Shown piece after piece: positions 7,879 to 16,776 of a DNA stretch of 64,000 nucleotides. Location of the stretch: positions 62,001-126,000 of the forward strand of contig CAZXOK010000006.1 in assembly GCA_964642175.1 (NCBI GenBank), given 5' to 3'. The notes under the pieces are model-generated. The model did not search any database and had not been told where the DNA came from. It worked only from the letters and a program-made list of their open reading frames with translations. The stretch is from JANQGG01 sp964642175. Its GTDB lineage: Bacteria; Bacteroidota; Chlorobiia; Chlorobiales; Chloroherpetonaceae. The position numbers and the translations under genes were made by a program. Every line of letters starts with the position of its first letter. Position 1 is the first letter of the stretch.

Positions 7879-9975
7879 ATGAAAACAAAATCAGTCTACA
7901 TTACATCAAAAGAAACTTCGGTTGGCAGGCTTGTGATTGTTATGGGAATGATGGAGATTCTCAAAGGACAATTGAGAAATGTAGCGTTTTTCAGACCCAT
8001 AATTGAGACCCAGGACCATAAGGATGGTGATATTGATTTTGTCCTGAATCATTTTGAATTGCAACAGTCCTACGAGGATGCTTATGCATTTACCACCGAA
8101 GAGGCTGAAAAGATGTTCGCCGATGGTAAAACCCATGCTTTTTTTGAATCACTTATAGAAAAGTACAAAAAGCTTGAGGAAAAATATGACTTTGTGCTCT
8201 GTGAAGGTGTTCATAACAGTGCGTTTACCGATCTGATTGATTTTGATATCAATCTGGATATTGCAAAAAATTTCTCGAGTCCTCTCATGAGCGTGCTTGG
8301 CTGCCAAAACAAAAGTCTGATTGAGGTTGAAGAGGAAGCACGGATCTGGAACGCGGTTCTTGTTGAAGAAAATTGCTGTCGGTTTGCGCTTTTTCTCAAT
8401 CGGATTGATCCTGATCTGCAGGAAGAGCTTCAGAAAAAGAAATTCACATCACAGTTTGATCTTCCCGTTTATTTACTCCCCGAAATTCCTGAGCTTGATC
8501 GACCAACCGTGAAAGATATTATGGAGGCACTGGACGGTCAGATGCTCTTAGGAGAATGTAACGAAACCAACCGGATTGTATGGCAGAGTAAAGTGGCAGC
8601 CATGACACTAGACAATGTATTAACCCACCTCGAAGATGGCGATCTTATTATCACACCAGGCGATAGAAGTGATATTTTACTGGGAATGCTCAGTGCCAAC
8701 TATGCCAAAAATTATCCTTCAATTGCCGGGGTTGTTCTCACTGGCGGAATAAAGCCGGTACCCTCTGTCTTAAAATTACTGCAAGGCTTACAAGAGTGTG
8801 TGCTTCCATACATCAGTGTTCAAGACGATACTTTCTGCACAACCATGCGTGTGAAAAACGTCAGATCACGAATTGGTATTCACAGCAAGCGAAAGATTGC
8901 TTTGGCGATGGGTGTTTTTAATAAGTGTGTCGATACTAAAGACATCGAGAACAAGATGTTATCAACCAGATCATCGATTTTAACACCGGCAATGTTTGAG
9001 TACAGACTTTTTGAGAAAGCCCGTCAGGATAGAAAAAACATTGTGCTTCCCGAAAGCGGAGATGAACGGATCTTACGCGCTGCAGAAATCCTGTTACGTC
9101 GGGAAGTTGTCGATATCACCCTCCTGGGTGATGAAGATGAGATCAGGCTGAAAAGCGGAGCAATGGGGCTGGATCTGAGCCGCGCAAAGGTCATAAACCC
9201 AAAACACTCCGATAAGCTGGAGCACTTTGCAAAACAGTATTATGAGCTGCGAAAACATAAAGGCATTATCTACCAAAATGCACTCGACCTGGTTACAAGT
9301 GTCACTTACTTTGCCACAATGATGATCTACAACGGCGATGCAGACGGAATGGTATCGGGGGCTACACATACCACACGCGAGACCATCAAACCGGCGCTTG
9401 AAACCATCAAAACCAAAGAAGGAATAACAACCGTCTCGAGTGTCTTTTTTATGTGCCTGGACACGCGCGTACTCATCTACGGCGACTGTGCTGTAAATCC
9501 TCATCCCACCCCGGAGCAACTGGCTCAGATTGCCATATCATCAGCCGATACCAGTATGCAATTTGGTATCGAACCAAGAGTAGCCATGCTGTCTTATTCC
9601 TCTGGAGATTCAGGCATAGGGGAAGAAGTTGAAATGGTGCGTAAAGCCAATAAAATAGCCAGAGAGATGCGTCCGGATCTGATGATCGAAGGCCCGATGC
9701 AGTATGATACAGCCATAGATCCTGCCGTGGGAAAAAAGAAAATGCCCAATTCCAAAGTTGCCGGCAATGCAACCGTCTTTATTTTTCCTGATCTCAATAC
9801 CGGCAATAACACCTATAAAGCCGTTCAGCGCTCTGCTGGTGCAGTAGCAATCGGGCCGGTATTGCAGGGACTAAAAAAACCGATCAACGATCTCAGCCGC
9901 GGCTGCCTGGTAGAAGATATTGTAAATACGGTGGCCATTACCGCAATACAAGCACAGGAAGGCGGCCAAAAATGA
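7879..9975 (+). CDS. pta: Phosphate acetyltransferase (long form)
   Basis: The enzyme interconverts acetyl-CoA plus phosphate and acetyl phosphate plus CoA. It has 698 residues and three parts: an N-terminal BioD/AAA_26-like P-loop domain (about 1-210), a DRTGG domain (about 215-330), and the catalytic PTA/PTB domain from about residue 375 (ARQDRKNIVLPESGDERILRAA). The catalytic domain holds the expected YNGDADGMVSGATHTT and SYSSGDSGIGEE segments. The P-loop position reads SKETSVGRLV, lacking a normal GK, as in the E. coli long form. Its stop overlaps the ackA start by four bases (ATGA), so the two are translationally coupled. Confidence 0.96.
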   Translation: MKTKSVYITSKETSVGRLVIVMGMMEILKGQLRNVAFFRPIIETQDHKDGDIDFVLNHFELQQSYEDAYAFTTEEAEKMFADGKTHAFFESLIEKYKKLEEKYDFVLCEGVHNSAFTDLIDFDINLDIAKNFSSPLMSVLGCQNKSLIEVEEEARIWNAVLVEENCCRFALFLNRIDPDLQEELQKKKFTSQFDLPVYLLPEIPELDRPTVKDIMEALDGQMLLGECNETNRIVWQSKVAAMTLDNVLTHLEDGDLIITPGDRSDILLGMLSANYAKNYPSIAGVVLTGGIKPVPSVLKLLQGLQECVLPYISVQDDTFCTTMRVKNVRSRIGIHSKRKIALAMGVFNKCVDTKDIENKMLSTRSSILTPAMFEYRLFEKARQDRKNIVLPESGDERILRAAEILLRREVVDITLLGDEDEIRLKSGAMGLDLSRAKVINPKHSDKLEHFAKQYYELRKHKGIIYQNALDLVTSVTYFATMMIYNGDADGMVSGATHTTRETIKPALETIKTKEGITTVSSVFFMCLDTRVLIYGDCAVNPHPTPEQLAQIAISSADTSMQFGIEPRVAMLSYSSGDSGIGEEVEMVRKANKIAREMRPDLMIEGPMQYDTAIDPAVGKKKMPNSKVAGNATVFIFPDLNTGNNTYKAVQRSAGAVAIGPVLQGLKKPINDLSRGCLVEDIVNTVAITAIQAQEGGQK

Positions 9976-11162
9976 AAATTTTAGTCCTCAACTCCGGTAG
10001 CTCTTCTATAAAGTTTCAGCTTTTTGAAATGCCCGGAAACCATGTACTTGCTGCCGGTGTGCTTGAGCAGATTGGTGAGCCGGCTGGCCATGCAAAGGTT
10101 CAGGCTGCCGGAAAAATATTTGAAGAAACGCTCGCAATTGCCGATCATCATCAAGGACTTGAAACGCTGGAATTAATGCTGAAAAAATCAGGAACGATCA
10201 GTGATTTGCAGGATCTTGATGCAGTAGGCCACCGGGTGGTTCATGGCGGCGAAGCATTTCATGAGCCTACATTAATAGACGATCGGGTAATCACTGCTAT
10301 TGAAGCGCTCAACCCGCTTGCCCCGTTGCATAACCCGGCCAATTTGGAGGGAATTCAAACGATGCGACAAAAAGCGCCGGATCTGAAACAAGTGGCAGTT
10401 TTTGATACCGCATTCCATCAAACCATGCCCAAATCAGCCTATCTTTATGCACTTCCTCACGAGCTTTACGAGAAGCACCATATCAGGCGCTACGGGTTTC
10501 ATGGCACCTCGCATTACTTTGTGGCCAAAAAAACCGCGAGTTATTTAAACCAACCACTCGATCAGCTCAACATTATTACACTTCATCTTGGCAATGGGGC
10601 CAGCGCCTCGGCAATCAGGGAAGGGAAAAGTATCGATACTTCAATGGGCATGACCCCGCTGGAAGGTTTGGTTATGGGAACACGAAGCGGTGATATCGAT
10701 CCCGGTATTCTTTTCTTCCTGGCACGCCAAAACAATCTTCAAATCCAGGATCTGGATACGCTTTTAAACAAGAAAAGCGGCCTGAAAGGCCTTTGCGGTG
10801 TGAATGATATGCGGGAGATCATATCGCTTGCTGAAAAAGGGGATACTCAAGCCGGTTTGGCGCTTGATATTTTTTGTTACCGGATTAAAAAATATATCGG
10901 GGCGTATACTGCAGTTCTGGGCAGGCTGGATGCGCTGGTCTTTACCGGAGGCATCGGCGAGCATAACGCGAAAATTCGCCGGATGATATGCGAAGGGTTG
11001 CAGATACTTGGGCTTGAGATAGACCAAAACGGGAAGTCGGAAGACAAGGGTGTCAGAGAGATAAGTTCGCAAAACAGTATGGTGAAAACACTGGTAATTG
11101 CTACAAACGAAGAACTTGAGATCGCCTCTCAAACCTTCGAACTTTTAAATCTCGCATCATAA
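9972..11162 (+). CDS. ackA: Acetate kinase
   Basis: This 396-residue member of the ASKHA superfamily makes ATP and acetate from acetyl phosphate and ADP, completing the Pta-AckA pathway. The N-terminal signature is MKILVLNSGSSSIKFQLF. Also seen are VGHRVVHGG, VFDTAFHQTMP (catalytic Asp and the HxT segment), RRYGFHGTSH, HLGNGAS, MGTRSGDIDPG and FTGGIGEHN near the C-terminus. All known active-site motifs look intact and the length is normal. It overlaps pta by four bases. A hairpin at 11184-11214 may mark the end of the transcript. Confidence 0.97.
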   Translation: MKILVLNSGSSSIKFQLFEMPGNHVLAAGVLEQIGEPAGHAKVQAAGKIFEETLAIADHHQGLETLELMLKKSGTISDLQDLDAVGHRVVHGGEAFHEPTLIDDRVITAIEALNPLAPLHNPANLEGIQTMRQKAPDLKQVAVFDTAFHQTMPKSAYLYALPHELYEKHHIRRYGFHGTSHYFVAKKTASYLNQPLDQLNIITLHLGNGASASAIREGKSIDTSMGMTPLEGLVMGTRSGDIDPGILFFLARQNNLQIQDLDTLLNKKSGLKGLCGVNDMREIISLAEKGDTQAGLALDIFCYRIKKYIGAYTAVLGRLDALVFTGGIGEHNAKIRRMICEGLQILGLEIDQNGKSEDKGVREISSQNSMVKTLVIATNEELEIASQTFELLNLAS

Positions 11163-11183
11163 ATTGTTTTGACTTGAAAAAGA

Positions 11184-11214
11184 CATCAACACCATCTTGC
11201 TGCTGGTGATGATG
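11184..11214 (+). terminator. Hairpin downstream of ackA, possible terminator
   Basis: CATCAACACC at 11184-11193 pairs with GGTGATGATG at 11205-11214 with one mismatch, around an 11-base loop. No T-run follows, so intrinsic termination is doubtful; it may protect the 3' end. Confidence 0.3.
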
Positions 11215-11389
11215 GCAAAGAGAGGATCATGATTGACTTTCTAACGGCAGGCAAGCAAACCAAAAACTGTATTTAGAAAACGCTGGCTTGCACCAATCGG
11301 TAAAAAGCATTTAAGATGAAGATGAAAACAAAGTCAAAATGAAAAACCATTGAGAACAGCAAATGAAACAGATAGCAGGGGTATAACAG

Positions 11390-11734
11390 GTGGCTAAAGA
11401 GTTGCAGGTATATGTGAGTACAGAAAAGGGCCGCGAGGAGAAGCGGTTGTGGGCAGAGGTTACCTATCGGCCAAGTGTCTATAAAGCCAGGCTGGCCATT
11501 ACACTCGATGAAACACTTGATGAGGAAGAGTTTGAGCATCTGGAAGAAAAGCTGATGGTGGTGATGGAGGAGCGGCTTAAAAACGACTTTAAACGCATGA
11601 TGGAAGATACCGAAGAAGAGTATGGGTTTCTTGAAGCCGGAACCCTGATGAAATTATCGGATAAGCTTTCTCGCTACATCGATCGGGTTATAAAGCCTTA
11701 TAAAATTGGGTATTGGGAAACCGGAATTGATTAA
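11390..11734 (+). CDS. Conserved hypothetical acidic protein
   Basis: This 114-residue soluble protein starts at a GTG at 11390, preceded by a purine-rich GCAGGGG ten bases upstream. No signal peptide, membrane segment or known motif was recognised. The central part is a highly charged helix rich in Glu (DETLDEEEFEHLEEKL), then a Met/Arg/Lys-rich stretch. The C-terminus YIDRVIKPYKIGYWETG is aromatic and looks like a defined end. The codon pattern and clean frame suggest a real gene, but no family can be named. It stands alone between ackA and the TonB-dependent receptor. Confidence 0.6.
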   Translation: MAKELQVYVSTEKGREEKRLWAEVTYRPSVYKARLAITLDETLDEEEFEHLEEKLMVVMEERLKNDFKRMMEDTEEEYGFLEAGTLMKLSDKLSRYIDRVIKPYKIGYWETGID

Positions 11735-12116
11735 CCACAAATTTATTGCAAATCCAGGGAAGCATAGCCTCAGGTTCGATGTACGGGAATAGTTTTCGAA
11801 ATGCATTGCGATTTATTACTTTTAGCATCTTAGTATAGGAAAACCCAATCTATATGGCAGGTCATATACTCTGAGCTTAATCGGCCTGAGACGCCTGTTT
11901 CTGATGTTTGTGGTTGATCAAAACGCTCAAACATGTCTTTGTTCTGGTACATTCTTTTTACAGGGTAGGATTTAAAAATCCCATCGCCACAGGTGTTTTA
12001 TTTGCCAAACGGATCGGTTAAAGTTTAAACAAGTTTCATTATGTTTTTTACCCCATACTAAATGCTGATTTCCTCAATACCCTTTATACATACAAAAACC
12101 ATTGACTCTCAAAACC
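11735..12116. other. Intergenic region upstream of the TonB-dependent receptor
   Basis: These 382 bases contain no supported gene. A short 6-base inverted repeat (GGATTT/AAATCC) lies near 11970. I looked for a cobalamin or other riboswitch core ahead of the receptor gene and saw none. The region probably holds the receptor's promoter. Confidence 0.35.
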
Positions 12117-14336
12117 ATGATAACCAGTTTAAAACGATTAATCGGTAGTGGACTTTTACTGGCATTTATTGTGCCACTTTTTAATATTTCAAACGCTTCA
12201 GCCCAGGAAAACGACCAGTCTTTGAAAGATATTTTCTCAGAATTTTCCCTGAAAAGTCTTTTGGATGTAAGAATTGTGACGGTGTCTAAAAAAGAAGAAA
12301 CCGTTTTTGAAGCCCCGCTCTCTTCGACCGTGCTTACAGAGGCAGAAATAAAAAAAGCAGGGGCAACATCTATTATGGAGGCCCTCAGGCTTATTCCTGG
12401 AGTTATCGTTCGTGAGCAAACACCGGGTAATTATGATATTCACATCCGGGGACTGGATGGACTGGATCCTTATTCACTTGGGATTCAGAAATTAAATACC
12501 ACAACCCTTGTAATGATCAATAACCGTATTGTCTATAACGATGTGTTTGGAGGAACGCTCTGGGATGTTCTCTCGATAGGTATAGATGATGTTCAAAAAA
12601 TTGAAGTGGTACGTGGACCGGCAGCGGCTTTGTATGGTCCGAATGCAGCAACAGGTGTTATAAATATTATAACAAAATCCCCAAATGAACAGGCCGGCTG
12701 GACTGCCAGTTCCTATGCGCAATACGGAAACCATACCACAGCTCTGGCGAATGCCTCTGTAAGTTATGCCACTGATGATAAAAAGTACGCTTTTCGCCTC
12801 AGCACAAATGTTGATAAAAGAGATCGCCACCAGGTCGACTACTTCTTATTGCCCGATCCAGAAGGGGCTTTTTCGGGTGATCCAGGTTTCTTTAAAGGCG
12901 GATACATACCGGATCCGACGATAATTAGTAATGGATCGAACAATCCAATCGCAGAAAAGCAATTTCCGGATTGGACATTAGCAACAGAGCGTTTAGGTTT
13001 GAACTCTCATCTGTCTTATAACACAAAAGATATTGAACTGGATTTTATGGGAGGCTATGCGTCTTCAAGCCACCAGAGAGTCTATTTCATGAATCATTTT
13101 TTCACCCTAAGTACTGAAGAAAACGAATCGGGCTATGGATATTTGAACGGGCGTTGGAATAATTTTTCATTCAGCACCGACTATTCTGACACCAGAAACC
13201 ACACCTTGCAAGCATTTGATTTTTCATTCAGAACATTTAATACATCCCTGGAATACAATTTTCCAATCAATGAGTTCTTCAGTATTAAGCCAGGTGTTGC
13301 TTTTCACTGGACCGAATTTGAATCGCGGGATTCATCCTTGATATTTACAGATCAGAGTTATACCAGTACACAAATAGATGAACTGGATGCAATAAACGGG
13401 CAGGGTTCAAAAGAATCCAATTACTTTACATCACTATTTATAAGGGGAGATTATTACTACAAACGTGCTCGTTTTATTGGTGCGCTTCGCCTGGAAAAAT
13501 ACAATTTGCCCGACAAGTATCTCTTTAGCCCTCAGATTATCAGCACGTTGCAACCAACAGACGATTTCATATTAAGGGCATCTTATGGCCGCTCGTCCCG
13601 ATCGCCTTATGCGGCGGATTTATTCACCCACTTTAAAGCCAACGGTGTTAGTTTGTTAGCGTACCTGGTCTCCCCGGAAGAGGAAAGCGAAGACTTGTTA
13701 ACTATTGATGTATATGAGATCGGACTTAGGTATAAGCTTACAAAGGATCTCTCTGTGGATCTCGAACTGTTTTATATGTATGCTGAAAATTTCGACGATA
13801 TCACAACGGGAGGCCTGCCGCCAAAGGCATTTTTTGCTTATGAAATCTCAACCTTAACAGCCAAAAATTACGGGGCAACCTTAAGCCTTACATATGTGCC
13901 AAATCCGAAATTACGTCTGAATGGTTTCGTAACGGTGCAGGAAACAAATGTAGATGATTATAACTTTAATCCTGATGTGGTTTATGGTTTTGTTGAGGAT
14001 CTGGATGCGCCGATTAAAGACAGCAGCTTTACAAATAAAAACACGCCTACATTTTTTGGTGGCGTAAATATCAGTTACACACCTGTATCTAAACTGATGA
14101 TTAACCTGAATGGGTATTTTTATACCGAGCAAACCAGAACACTGGCCGGTATTGCACCCGCTACGGAAAAAGTGCAGGGAAATCTCCTTCTGAATACAGT
14201 TGTCAGATACAGCCTGTTTGATAACCTGTCTATATTTATGAATGCCCGAAACCTGGTTGGCGCAAATAAGCGTCAGTATGGTATGACCGACAGAATTAAG
14301 TTCTCAATACTGGGAGGAATAGATTATAAACTCTAA
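12117..14336 (+). CDS. TonB-dependent outer-membrane receptor
   Basis: The product is about 739 residues from the ATG at 12117, just before a good signal peptide (MITSLKRLIGSGLLLAFIV, cleaved after NASAQ); an in-frame TTG at 12102 is less likely. The plug domain shows AGATSIMEALRLIPGV, a conserved IRGLDG segment and VEVVRGPAAALYGPNAATGVINIITK-type residues at about 155-190. The rest is a many-stranded barrel ending IDYKL. Such receptors take up iron complexes, cobalamin or sugars using TonB energy. No SusD partner, TonB or substrate-processing gene is next to it, so the ligand is unknown. Confidence 0.92.
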   Translation: MITSLKRLIGSGLLLAFIVPLFNISNASAQENDQSLKDIFSEFSLKSLLDVRIVTVSKKEETVFEAPLSSTVLTEAEIKKAGATSIMEALRLIPGVIVREQTPGNYDIHIRGLDGLDPYSLGIQKLNTTTLVMINNRIVYNDVFGGTLWDVLSIGIDDVQKIEVVRGPAAALYGPNAATGVINIITKSPNEQAGWTASSYAQYGNHTTALANASVSYATDDKKYAFRLSTNVDKRDRHQVDYFLLPDPEGAFSGDPGFFKGGYIPDPTIISNGSNNPIAEKQFPDWTLATERLGLNSHLSYNTKDIELDFMGGYASSSHQRVYFMNHFFTLSTEENESGYGYLNGRWNNFSFSTDYSDTRNHTLQAFDFSFRTFNTSLEYNFPINEFFSIKPGVAFHWTEFESRDSSLIFTDQSYTSTQIDELDAINGQGSKESNYFTSLFIRGDYYYKRARFIGALRLEKYNLPDKYLFSPQIISTLQPTDDFILRASYGRSSRSPYAADLFTHFKANGVSLLAYLVSPEEESEDLLTIDVYEIGLRYKLTKDLSVDLELFYMYAENFDDITTGGLPPKAFFAYEISTLTAKNYGATLSLTYVPNPKLRLNGFVTVQETNVDDYNFNPDVVYGFVEDLDAPIKDSSFTNKNTPTFFGGVNISYTPVSKLMINLNGYFYTEQTRTLAGIAPATEKVQGNLLLNTVVRYSLFDNLSIFMNARNLVGANKRQYGMTDRIKFSILGGIDYKL

Positions 14337-14360
14337 AGATCAGACAAAAGTATACGATTG

Positions 14361-14399
14361 CAACAGGGCTGATACTTATGTGTTGGCCTTTTTTATTTT
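14361..14399 (+). terminator. Weak terminator after the TonB-dependent receptor
   Basis: CAACA (14361-14365) and TGTTG (14381-14385) can pair, and the sequence then runs GGCC followed by a T-rich tract. The stem is only five base pairs, so the call is weak. Confidence 0.3.
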
Positions 14400-14455
14400 C
14401 AAAGGCGATCTAATCGAATAATTTTAACAAGAGCATATACCTGATCCAAAACTAT

Positions 14456-15373
14456 ATGAAATCCATTTTATGGGGTATTGATCTGGGCGGAACAAAAATT
14501 GAAGGTGTGGCGCTTAATGCCCAAAACAAAACAGTTCCCCTGGCGCGATTGCGCGTAGAGACCGGAGCAGAAAAAGGGTATGAGCATATTCTAAGCCAGA
14601 TTCAAAACCTGATCAAGCAACTTGAAAGAAAAACCGGATTACATCCGGACATCATAGGCTTCGGCACACCGGGTATGCTTGATCCGAATACCAATACCTT
14701 AAAGAATTCCAATACCACATGCTTAAACGGCAAGTCCCTGAAAGCGGATTTGGAAAGATATCTGGGTAAACCCATAAAAATTGCTAACGATGCCAATTGT
14801 TTTGCCCTGGCCGAAACCCTGATTGGCGCAGCAAGGGGTTGTTTTGAAAATCATGAGCCTATCGTTTTTGGTGTCATTATGGGAACTGGGGTAGGCGGTG
14901 GGTTGGTTGTCGATGGTCGGGTTGTGGAAGGCTGTCATAAAATTGCCGGTGAGTGGGGGCATAACCCACTTCATCCCAATGGCTTACCGTGCTATTGTGG
15001 AAAAACAGGATGCGTGGAAACCGTGATATCCGGACCTGCACTTGAAGGCTATTATCATAGTCTTACCGGCCATAAAATGTCTTTAAAAGAGATATACAAA
15101 TTATCCCGGCAAGAAGCTCAAAGTGAGGCTAAAGCAACAATTGCTCATCTTGTTAAAAACTTCTCAAAAGCCATAGCGGCCGTTATAAACATTCTGGATC
15201 CGCATATTATAGTCCTGGGTGGTGGTGTTGGCAATATTGATGAACTGTATTCAGAAACCTGCAGGCGAGAGATTGAAAAGCATCTTTTTTATGATCGGCT
15301 GAATACCCAAATCCTTAAACCCAAACTTGGAGATAGTGCCGGCGTTTTTGGGGCAGCATGTTTAACCCTCTAA
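14456..15373 (+). CDS. ROK-family sugar kinase
   Basis: This 305-residue cytoplasmic kinase phosphorylates a hexose, for example glucose, fructose or N-acetyl sugar. The ATP-binding motif is WGIDLGGTKIEG at residues 6-17. The second motif is GTGVGGGLVVDG, and the ROK zinc site CYCGKTGCVET follows GEWGHNPL at about residues 164-190. The catalytic Asp lies in NDANC (about 113). The length is right for glucokinase/fructokinase-type ROK proteins. There is no DNA-binding domain, so this is a kinase and not a ROK repressor. Substrate is undetermined; the neighbours give no help. Confidence 0.88.
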   Translation: MKSILWGIDLGGTKIEGVALNAQNKTVPLARLRVETGAEKGYEHILSQIQNLIKQLERKTGLHPDIIGFGTPGMLDPNTNTLKNSNTTCLNGKSLKADLERYLGKPIKIANDANCFALAETLIGAARGCFENHEPIVFGVIMGTGVGGGLVVDGRVVEGCHKIAGEWGHNPLHPNGLPCYCGKTGCVETVISGPALEGYYHSLTGHKMSLKEIYKLSRQEAQSEAKATIAHLVKNFSKAIAAVINILDPHIIVLGGGVGNIDELYSETCRREIEKHLFYDRLNTQILKPKLGDSAGVFGAACLTL

Positions 15374-15379
15374 TTGTAG

Positions 15380-15688
15380 TCACTCAAATTTTTTGATTTT
15401 GGGTTTTCTGACTGTTGCTTTCCGTGCAGGTTTAGAGCGAGTTTTTTTGGACTTTTTATCAGTTACCGTTATGGTAACTTCAATTTCTTTGGAGCTATAC
15501 CCTGTAAGATCAGCCGATAGCTTAACAGCGTTCAATATTTCAGGGCTTAAGAGATATTCTGGATCGCCTGTTGTTTGAAAGAAGAAATATTCCATTTTCG
15601 GGGTAGTGTTGTTGTTATCAAGAGGAGGTTTAGCATGCAATGGTTCATACAAAACCACACATAACAACATGAGAAGTATAAATCTCAT
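15380..15688 (-). CDS. Small secreted hypothetical protein
   Basis: The product is 102 residues. It starts with a signal peptide (MRFILLMLLCVVLYEPLHA) and ends in a very basic tail (KKSKKTRSKPARKATVRKPKIKKFE). The middle contains a short strand-rich region with SAEVTITVT-like character. No family was recognised. The basic tail could bind nucleic acid, anionic polysaccharide or membrane, but that is only a guess. It is convergent with the ROK kinase (6 bases between stops) and lies 36 bases downstream of the UbiA-type gene on the same strand, so it may be cotranscribed with it. Confidence 0.55.
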   Translation of the reverse strand: MRFILLMLLCVVLYEPLHAKPPLDNNNTTPKMEYFFFQTTGDPEYLLSPEILNAVKLSADLTGYSSKEIEVTITVTDKKSKKTRSKPARKATVRKPKIKKFE

Positions 15689-15724
15689 ATCTGATTGGGG
15701 TTTGGGGTTATTTTATAAGTGCAA

Positions 15725-16597
15725 TCAGTTTGAAAAATAAGCGATAAATCCGAAGGATACAAACAGAACACCTGCCAGAACGATGGTCATATCGCTGATG
15801 GTTTTCATTTGCTGATTATGCCCTTCGCGGTAGGAGTTGGCAATTACCATAACTGCAATATTATTTGTCAGAAGAAAATAACTGGAATCGGGCAGAATAT
15901 TTAAATAGGTTGAAATAAACAATCCTATGCCTGAGAGTACGCTTAATGTGTTTAAAAGCATTTTGGTATGAGAAAAAGTAAAGGTATTGGCGATTGTTTT
16001 GATGCCGCTCACAAGATCGCCACGCCGGTCCCGCATATCCCACATTACTTCGATAAAAAAGGCACAGATAAAAACATACCCCCAGCAGATCCAGGCCTTT
16101 AGGGTTAAGGATTCGCCTGCAAAAAAAATCGGGATGAAAACCATGGCTGCAGCCCAGTCGATGGGCGGAACAAGGTTTTTTATCACATACATATCCTTAA
16201 AGCGTCTGGCACCGCCAAGGCGTTTGGATATAAACTCGGGGAAACATTTTTGATTGTATAAAAATCCGATTATCTCTATAATAAGCGTTGTCCAGAATGC
16301 AACAGGGCCATAAAAATAAGCGATCAAAAGGGCCAGTGCCGAAAAGAAGTAAAAACTGATATAGGTGATTAAAAACGAATTATTTTTGGCGTCCTGAAAG
16401 TTTTCGGGGGTGTTAGCCGAGTCTTCAACATCATCTGTAAGTCTGTTGTATTGGTAGATTGAAAAGGTGAGGAGAAAAACCGTAATAACAGCCCAATAGT
16501 TGATCGGAATATTAAAGAATATGGACCAGGCTCCGGTACCGAGAGCAGATAAGATTGATAAATGTAATTTGTTCCTGAAGAAATAAGATGTATTCAT
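15725..16597 (-). CDS. UbiA-family prenyltransferase
   Basis: This is a 290-residue integral membrane protein with about eight or nine hydrophobic helices. UbiA enzymes attach a polyprenyl chain to an aromatic or other acceptor in the membrane. The two Asp-rich Mg-diphosphate motifs are recognisable: NRLTDDVED at about 51-59 and DMRDRRGD at about 187-194. The acceptor is unknown. The motifs differ from the NDxxDxxxD of MenA/UbiA and from chlorophyll synthase, so it belongs to a less-studied branch common in FCB bacteria. It is divergent from the rlmD-like gene across a spacer that holds a perfect 13-bp inverted repeat. Confidence 0.78.
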   Translation of the reverse strand: MNTSYFFRNKLHLSILSALGTGAWSIFFNIPINYWAVITVFLLTFSIYQYNRLTDDVEDSANTPENFQDAKNNSFLITYISFYFFSALALLIAYFYGPVAFWTTLIIEIIGFLYNQKCFPEFISKRLGGARRFKDMYVIKNLVPPIDWAAAMVFIPIFFAGESLTLKAWICWGYVFICAFFIEVMWDMRDRRGDLVSGIKTIANTFTFSHTKMLLNTLSVLSGIGLFISTYLNILPDSSYFLLTNNIAVMVIANSYREGHNQQMKTISDMTIVLAGVLFVSFGFIAYFSN

Positions 16598-16691
16598 AAA
16601 TGTCTAACGTTATCGCACGAATCTCAGCATGATTTTATTGGTAATGATGGGTGTTTATTGAACCGTGCCTAATAGCAACAGACTAGCCTGG

Positions 16692-16727
16692 TAAAAGGTT
16701 TAAATACAACAGACTTTAAACCTTTTA
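16692..16727. repeat. Perfect 13-bp inverted repeat in a divergent promoter region
   Basis: TAAAAGGTTTAAA at 16692-16704 and TTTAAACCTTTTA at 16715-16727 are exact reverse complements separated by ten bases. The repeat lies between the starts of the UbiA-type gene and the rRNA methyltransferase gene, 50 bases before the latter. It could be an operator or an RNA hairpin. Confidence 0.75.
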
Positions 16728-16776
16728 TTAAGCGTTAAGTTAACCTTTCTGATTTTTTAAACAAAATAAGACCGTT

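Noticed and set aside
7800..8006. 68-codon frame starting upstream of pta
   Set aside because: It overlaps the pta N-terminus in another frame, and pta has a good ribosome binding site and a clear family match.
9094..9812. Several antisense frames inside pta
   Set aside because: They lie opposite a well-conserved catalytic domain and show no family resemblance; they reflect codon bias shadows.
11735..12116. Riboswitch before the TonB-dependent receptor
   Set aside because: No cobalamin-type core or other known riboswitch consensus could be found in the spacer.
15725..16597. UbiA-type enzyme as chlorophyll synthase, making a phototrophy set with the ChlP-like gene
   Set aside because: Its Asp motifs differ from those of ChlG, it is 28 kb away, and no bch/chl biosynthesis or reaction-centre gene is in the window.
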